Source: JAZDJJ01 sp043804035 (GTDB taxonomy: Bacteria; Bacteroidota; Bacteroidia; Palsa-948). From it: DNA of 11,396 nt. Every line of letters begins with the position of its first letter. Within the stretch, counting starts at the first letter, position 1. Below the pieces are notes generated by a model. That model made no database searches. It was given only the letters and a program-made list of their open reading frames with translations, and was not told where the DNA came from. Positions 7,470 through 11,396 of the stretch are shown piece after piece. Location of the stretch: contig JAZDJJ010000098.1 of assembly GCA_043804035.1 (NCBI GenBank), positions 1 to 11,396 on the forward strand, in the 5' to 3' direction. The translations under genes and the position numbers were made by a program.

Positions 7470-7785
7470 CCATTCTTTTACTCGTTTTTTCCATTCTTTT
7501 ACTCTTTTATTCCATTTTTTTACTCGTTTTTCCCATTCTTTTACTCGTTTTTCCCATTCTTTTACTCGTTTTTCCCATTCTTTTACTCGTTTTTCCCATT
7601 CTTTTACTCGTTTTTCCCATTCTTTTACTCGTTTTTTCCATTCTTTTACTCGTTTTTTCCATTCTTTTACTCGTTTTTTCCATTCTTTTACTCGTTTTTC
7701 CCATTCTTTTACTCGTTTTTCCCATTCTTTTACTAGTTTTTTCCATTCTTTTACTCGTTTTTTCCATTTTTTTTACCCTTTTTGA
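7470..7785. repeat. 21-bp minisatellite, about 15 units
   Basis: Units of exactly 21 bp start with CCATTC at 7470 and every 21 bases to 7743, with a degenerate last unit at 7764. The unit is CCATTCTTTTACTCG followed by five T and a final T or C. No indel breaks the register. The final base gives most of the variation and is clustered: five consecutive C units, three T, two C, then T. The + strand is almost all pyrimidine and the - strand is purine-rich. Because 21 is a multiple of three and the unit lacks stops in several frames, it creates long repetitive ORFs on both strands (heptads FPFFYSF, FTRFSHS and, on the - strand, MGKTSKR). I treat these as by-products. The array begins 16 bp beyond the stop codon of the 312-residue gene. 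Confidence 0.93.
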
Positions 7786-7800
7786 GCCGTCAAATTTGGT

Positions 7801-8739
7801 TTATCTCACAAGTAATGTCTTTATTTTTGCCATTTCAAGGGTAGAGGGGTTAATAACAGTAATCACGCTATATCCCTTTATCATTCCCATCATTTCGTTT
7901 GGAGGAACGATTGCGGGAGTGCCTGCGGTGCTTGTTCCTTTATAAATATGAATCGGAGTTGTACCTATATTAGTAAGCGTACTTCCAATCACAATACCTT
8001 TTATTGTTATCTGGCTTGATGGTTTTATCTTACTGATACGTTCTTTGGGCGCACGTGGCGAATCATCAATAATAAATCCGTATTCACCTGCCTTTTTTTC
8101 TTTGCCCCTGAAAAGTTTCATAAGAAAATCACCAATATATCGCAAATGTTTGTCTACGGGGTTCCATAAATTATCTCTAATTTGTTTTTCTTCTTCTGCA
8201 TCGCGCCTTGTTTTTTGACTATTTGCTTCGGCTGTTTCGGCATCGGTAGTCAAAACGAGGTCGGCACCCAAATTTATACTCTGTTCTACGAGATATGATT
8301 GCAAAGGACTTGTGCCTGAGGAATACGACTCGTGTTTTGTTTTTATTGCTTTCACAAGTTTTACCTGCTTGTCAAATTCAGATGTGTAACTTATTCGGCT
8401 TGTATCATCTACCGTAACTCCCCAGTCGCCAAGTTGACGGACATTGGGCTTAAATAATGATTTGAGGAACTGAATTTCGCCACGCGCGTGTAAAAAAACA
8501 TGTGCAAATTTTACATCTCGTATCTGCACATAATTTTCTGCCTGACGATGAAGCAGTTTCATACCCGCATTGTGTGTAGATGCATTAGTACCATTTGTTA
8601 TATCGTCAAGAAGATTAATTTTTTTCTCGGCAAACAGTGGAGCCAAAATGACTGAGCCACCGGCATCGGATTTGATTTTAATTTGACGCAGCAATTCGCG
8701 CTGTCCATCAAAATTTTCTGGATGAATAATTCTTGCCAT
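7801..8739 (-). CDS. Hypothetical protein, 312 residues, not recognised
   Basis: I do not recognise this family. The ORF is intact from ATG 8739 to TAA 7803 and has ordinary composition, so it is probably a real gene. It starts MARIIHPENFDGQ and shows no signal peptide, lipobox or membrane segment, which suggests a cytoplasmic product or one exported by an unusual route. Residues 1-165 are mixed, with likely helices around 55-100 and 120-155. Residues 166-215 are highly charged and probably helical or a linker (DAETAEANSQKTRRDAEEEK). Residues 240-312 look beta-rich, alternating short hydrophobic strands with turns (IKGIVIG, TPIHIYKG, AIVPPNEM, YSVITVINPS), like a small beta-sandwich. No catalytic motif is obvious. 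A Bacteroidota-type promoter lies about 80 bp upstream. Element copies A and B bracket the gene, and the minisatellite follows its stop directly. That context suggests an accessory or mobile locus; the function is unknown. Confidence 0.75.
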   Translation of the reverse strand: MARIIHPENFDGQRELLRQIKIKSDAGGSVILAPLFAEKKINLLDDITNGTNASTHNAGMKLLHRQAENYVQIRDVKFAHVFLHARGEIQFLKSLFKPNVRQLGDWGVTVDDTSRISYTSEFDKQVKLVKAIKTKHESYSSGTSPLQSYLVEQSINLGADLVLTTDAETAEANSQKTRRDAEEEKQIRDNLWNPVDKHLRYIGDFLMKLFRGKEKKAGEYGFIIDDSPRAPKERISKIKPSSQITIKGIVIGSTLTNIGTTPIHIYKGTSTAGTPAIVPPNEMMGMIKGYSVITVINPSTLEMAKIKTLLVR

Positions 8740-8816
8740 AAAAATTTAAGATTAAAATGTGAGTTTATAAATTATTTTTTGTGTTATTATTTTTGTAAAT
8801 AATATTTTTTACAGAA

Positions 8817-8846
8817 CAAATTTACATAAAAATTTCAATTACAAAA
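8817..8846 (-). promoter_or_regulatory. Candidate Bacteroidota-type promoter for the 312-residue gene
   Basis: Read on the - strand, TAAATTTG (8824-8817) matches the Bacteroidota -7 consensus TAnnTTTG. A TTTTG (8846-8842) lies 17 bp upstream as a possible -33 element, within the spacing described for Flavobacterium promoters though shorter than the Bacteroides norm. Transcription would start about 70 nt before ATG 8739. The surrounding DNA is very AT-rich, so a chance match is possible. Confidence 0.4.
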
Positions 8847-8900
8847 TAAAAAAAATATAATCACGCGGCAAATGATCATAAAAAATCATTATTATTTTTT

Positions 8901-8997
8901 GGACTTTCGCACAAAATAGTACAAAAGTTAATTTTCAAGTAATTTCCGTAGATTAATATTTCTAAATGTCAAAAAATTAAAAGTTTTACGTAAGTCC
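8901..8997. mobile_element. Miniature inverted-repeat element, copy B
   Basis: The left end GGACTTTCGCACAAAA (8901-8916) and the complement of the right end TTTTACGTAAGTCC (8984-8997) form an imperfect inverted repeat around an AT-rich core with no ORF. The full 97 bp align in the same orientation with copy A. Its ends are less perfect, so it is probably the older or more decayed copy. It lies between the stop of the C10 peptidase gene (9029) and the promoter of the 312-residue gene. No terminator is otherwise visible after the peptidase gene, so the inverted ends might serve as one; that is speculative. Confidence 0.7.
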
Positions 8998-9028
8998 TAG
9001 GTTAATATATTTAACTTGAATTTTTATT

Positions 9029-11396
9029 TCATCGTTGAATAATAATTTTTGTAGAATAATTGATATTATTGCCCATTATGTTCACAAAATAAATTCCGTT
9101 TTGCAAATAATTAAGTTCTATTTGTTTTGTGAGTTGTCCTGTGAAGATGATATTATTTTCTTCATAGACATTTTTTCCTAACAAATCAGATACACGGATA
9201 CTCATATCTTCTTTTGTTTCTGCATTTACTTGAATAGTGAAAGAACTATTGCTGGGATTAGGATAACATATCACCGATGCCTTTGTTAATTGTTTAATAT
9301 CATTATTGCTGGTAAAAACAGTATTACATTTCCATATACCACCATCAGTAGAACTAGTGTTGTAATCACCAGCCCATCCGGTATTGATATCATAGAACGT
9401 AACTGCAGAATACGGAACAGAGCCGGTATCAATATTAAGAAAGCTTGTGCAATCATCTATACTGTATGATGAACCTTTACTGGGTCCATTAGAAACATTT
9501 ACCCATGTAGAAGAAGTGCTTGGAATAAAATCAATGAGTGATTTTTTTACAAAATATCCTGATGGAGTAAGAGTGTTCCATGTTGCTCCGCCATCAGTTG
9601 TTTTTTTCAATGTAAAAGGTGATTGTTTTAAAATAGCAAGTCCTGTGTTTGCATCTTTAAACCTTACATTAGTACTACCACTCAATCCTGTTGATGTTAC
9701 AGTCCATGTTAATCCTTTATCTGTTGATTTATACACTCGTCCTTTACTTGTTCCGAACCATAAAGTATTTCCGACAACATCATAAAAATTCATTACTCCT
9801 GTTTCTGCACTTATTGCTTTAGGAATACTTACACTCGGAACCTGTGTCCAGGAACTACCACCATTTGTTGTGGTATAAATAACAAAATCTAAACTAGTTG
9901 TGGGGTCGCCCATACAAATACCATCATTAGCATTGAAGAAATGCACCAAGTTAGCCCAGCTACCGGTAAAGGCAGGTGAACCCGTTGTTGACCAGGTAAT
10001 ACCACCGTCTGTTGTTTTAGCGACAACTCCACCTGTGCCTGTGATAGGAGCCATACAAACAAAAGCAGTAGCATCACTGAAAGCAAAAATATTTGATACC
10101 ATATAATTAGTAGATCCTGTAAAAGTGATTGTTCCCGGTGTCCAACTCATACCGCCATTAATGGTACGTGTAAATTCACGAATATAATTTTTAGGATTTG
10201 TTCCATCAAAAGCTGTTGCCCATACAACATTAGGATTAACAATAAAAATCTGATTAATACAGCGTAAGATATTAGCAAATCCTGTATTTTGCATAATCCA
10301 TGCCGAAGGCATTCCGCCTACATCAATAAACATTTCTCTTGTTTTTGTATCACTACCCGATGCGTTGGTAACAGTAAGTGCTACTAAGTATTTCCCTGCT
10401 GAATTATATGTAACTGTTGGATTTTGCGAGGTAGATGTAGCAGGTGTTCCGCCTTCAAAAGTCCATAGCCATGTTGTAGGATTGTTTTTAGAATTATCAG
10501 TAAAATTAACTGAACTGCCTACTACTGGGGTTATTGTACTTACACCAAAATTAGCAATTGGCGCATTTGAAGGTGGCTTAATTCTGATAATTATTAAATT
10601 GCGATAGCTGTAATCTTTGCCACTAGGGGTTAAACTGCTAATGGCATAGTAACCATTAGCGTCACCTGACCATCCCCAATTAAAGTGAAAATTATTATTA
10701 TTATCATATCCATCACAAACAAAAGAATGACCATCTGCTCCATTTGCGTTGGCACCCGCATATAAAACAGGACGAGATGCATTTAATTCCGACTTTAATA
10801 TATTTATCCAGCTAGCAACAGTAAATCTAGACATACTTTTATATTCAGCATAAGGATAATTAAAATAATTAATAAAAGCGATTAATGCGCTTGAAACTGT
10901 AGTACCAGAACTACTAGTCCCATATTTCATATTACTTCCTACGCCACAATGGTACATCAAAGTAGCAACAGCAGTATTAGGCGATGTAACATTGTTTGGC
11001 ATAGAACCCCAATTGTAAGTAGTGGCACCGAAATCAGCAGATAAAGTACCATAAGGAGATTGAGTATAACTATTTGAGCCGGTTCCTTTAGTTGGATATT
11101 TCCAATATTTCATTATTTGTGCCATTGCAGTAGCAGCACAACCCGCTGGACAATGTCCACAAGGACCAGATGCATCTACAGGACAACTTGCATTGTAATA
11201 ACACTCTTGATTCCAAGTAGTTTTCAACAATGGAGGAACTGCCTGAGTAGAAGACCTATGAAAATTATTATCACGAATAGAATACCATTCTTGTATCGTT
11301 TCTTTATTGTCAATCTTATTATCTGCAATATATTTGATTTGCTTGTCATAATTATTATACCACTCTTCTATATTTGGAGGACGGTTATTTTCCACA
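9029..11396 (-). CDS. Secreted C10 (streptopain-type) cysteine peptidase with PKD, BNR-like repeats and type IX sorting domain, partial
   Basis: The frame is open to the window edge, so the signal peptide and most of the propeptide are missing; the GTG at 11395 is not a credible start. Residues counted from there: the C10 catalytic domain spans about 55-272, with the nucleophile Cys86 in HCPAGCAATAMAQIMKYW, the catalytic His223 in DGHSFVCDGYD and the NWGWSG motif at 239-244. A PKD domain follows at about 278-359 (WTFEGGTPATS, NPTVTYNSAGKY). Next come six BNR/Ycf48-like motifs of the TxDGGxTW kind at about 412, 461, 509, 557, 599 and 681, mostly 42-49 residues apart, suggesting a beta-propeller. 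A type A sorting domain closes the protein from about 708 (YPNPSNSSF, then NGIYFVNI and a C-terminal IIIQR). The protein should cross the inner membrane by Sec and the outer membrane by the type IX system, then act outside or on the surface. Both catalytic residues are present, so it is probably active. The substrate is unknown. Confidence 0.93.
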   Translation of the reverse strand, partial: VENNRPPNIEEWYNNYDKQIKYIADNKIDNKETIQEWYSIRDNNFHRSSTQAVPPLLKTTWNQECYYNASCPVDASGPCGHCPAGCAATAMAQIMKYWKYPTKGTGSNSYTQSPYGTLSADFGATTYNWGSMPNNVTSPNTAVATLMYHCGVGSNMKYGTSSSGTTVSSALIAFINYFNYPYAEYKSMSRFTVASWINILKSELNASRPVLYAGANANGADGHSFVCDGYDNNNNFHFNWGWSGDANGYYAISSLTPSGKDYSYRNLIIIRIKPPSNAPIANFGVSTITPVVGSSVNFTDNSKNNPTTWLWTFEGGTPATSTSQNPTVTYNSAGKYLVALTVTNASGSDTKTREMFIDVGGMPSAWIMQNTGFANILRCINQIFIVNPNVVWATAFDGTNPKNYIREFTRTINGGMSWTPGTITFTGSTNYMVSNIFAFSDATAFVCMAPITGTGGVVAKTTDGGITWSTTGSPAFTGSWANLVHFFNANDGICMGDPTTSLDFVIYTTTNGGSSWTQVPSVSIPKAISAETGVMNFYDVVGNTLWFGTSKGRVYKSTDKGLTWTVTSTGLSGSTNVRFKDANTGLAILKQSPFTLKKTTDGGATWNTLTPSGYFVKKSLIDFIPSTSSTWVNVSNGPSKGSSYSIDDCTSFLNIDTGSVPYSAVTFYDINTGWAGDYNTSSTDGGIWKCNTVFTSNNDIKQLTKASVICYPNPSNSSFTIQVNAETKEDMSIRVSDLLGKNVYEENNIIFTGQLTKQIELNYLQNGIYFVNIMGNNINYSTKIIIQR

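Noticed and set aside
7386..7785. Long repetitive ORFs on both strands (FPFFYSF, FTRFSHS and MGKTSKR heptads)
   Set aside because: A 21-bp unit without stops keeps several frames open automatically. The main variable base is silent in one + frame but changes Glu to Gly in the - frame, and nothing independent supports translation. The - strand version is kept only as a finding.
11393..11395. GTG at 11395 as the start of the C10 peptidase
   Set aside because: A secreted protease needs a signal peptide and propeptide, neither of which is present after this codon; the gene simply runs off the window.

Overview
The window looks like a chromosomal segment of a Bacteroidota bacterium. Three things point there: the SecA has the long form (about 1,100 residues) usual in that phylum; a secreted C10 protease ends in a type IX secretion (Por) sorting domain; and translation starts sit in AT-rich DNA without clear Shine-Dalgarno sequences. 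I cannot name a genus.

Layout. From 1 to 5649 two housekeeping genes run on the + strand: the 3' part of infB (translation initiation factor IF-2, start outside the window) and a complete secA. They are separated by 151 bp of dispersed-repeat debris. From 5668 to about 6080 lies a tandem array of twelve 34-35 bp units. Each unit carries a short hairpin, and the array fills the gap where secA converges with the next gene. From 6136 to 7149 (- strand) is a sugar-phosphate nucleotidyltransferase with a C-terminal hexapeptide-type tail. From 7150 to 9028 the DNA is accessory in character. It holds two diverged copies (7262-7366 and 8901-8997) of a roughly 100-bp element with inverted ends. Between them are a 21-bp minisatellite (7470-7785) and one unrecognised 312-residue gene (7801-8739, - strand). 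From 9029 to the right edge (- strand) is a large secreted protein, cut off at its N-terminus: C10 peptidase, PKD domain, BNR-like propeller repeats, type IX sorting domain.

How the genes relate. IF-2 and SecA are core translation and export functions. SecA would move the type IX cargo protease across the inner membrane before the outer-membrane step, but nothing suggests co-regulation. The nucleotidyltransferase probably makes an activated sugar for envelope polysaccharide.

The parts that deserve attention are the non-coding repeats: the hairpin array with internal block duplications, the pair of miniature inverted-repeat elements bracketing the unknown gene, and the minisatellite in exact 21-bp register directly behind that gene. 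I found no RNA gene, CRISPR array or intact transposase.
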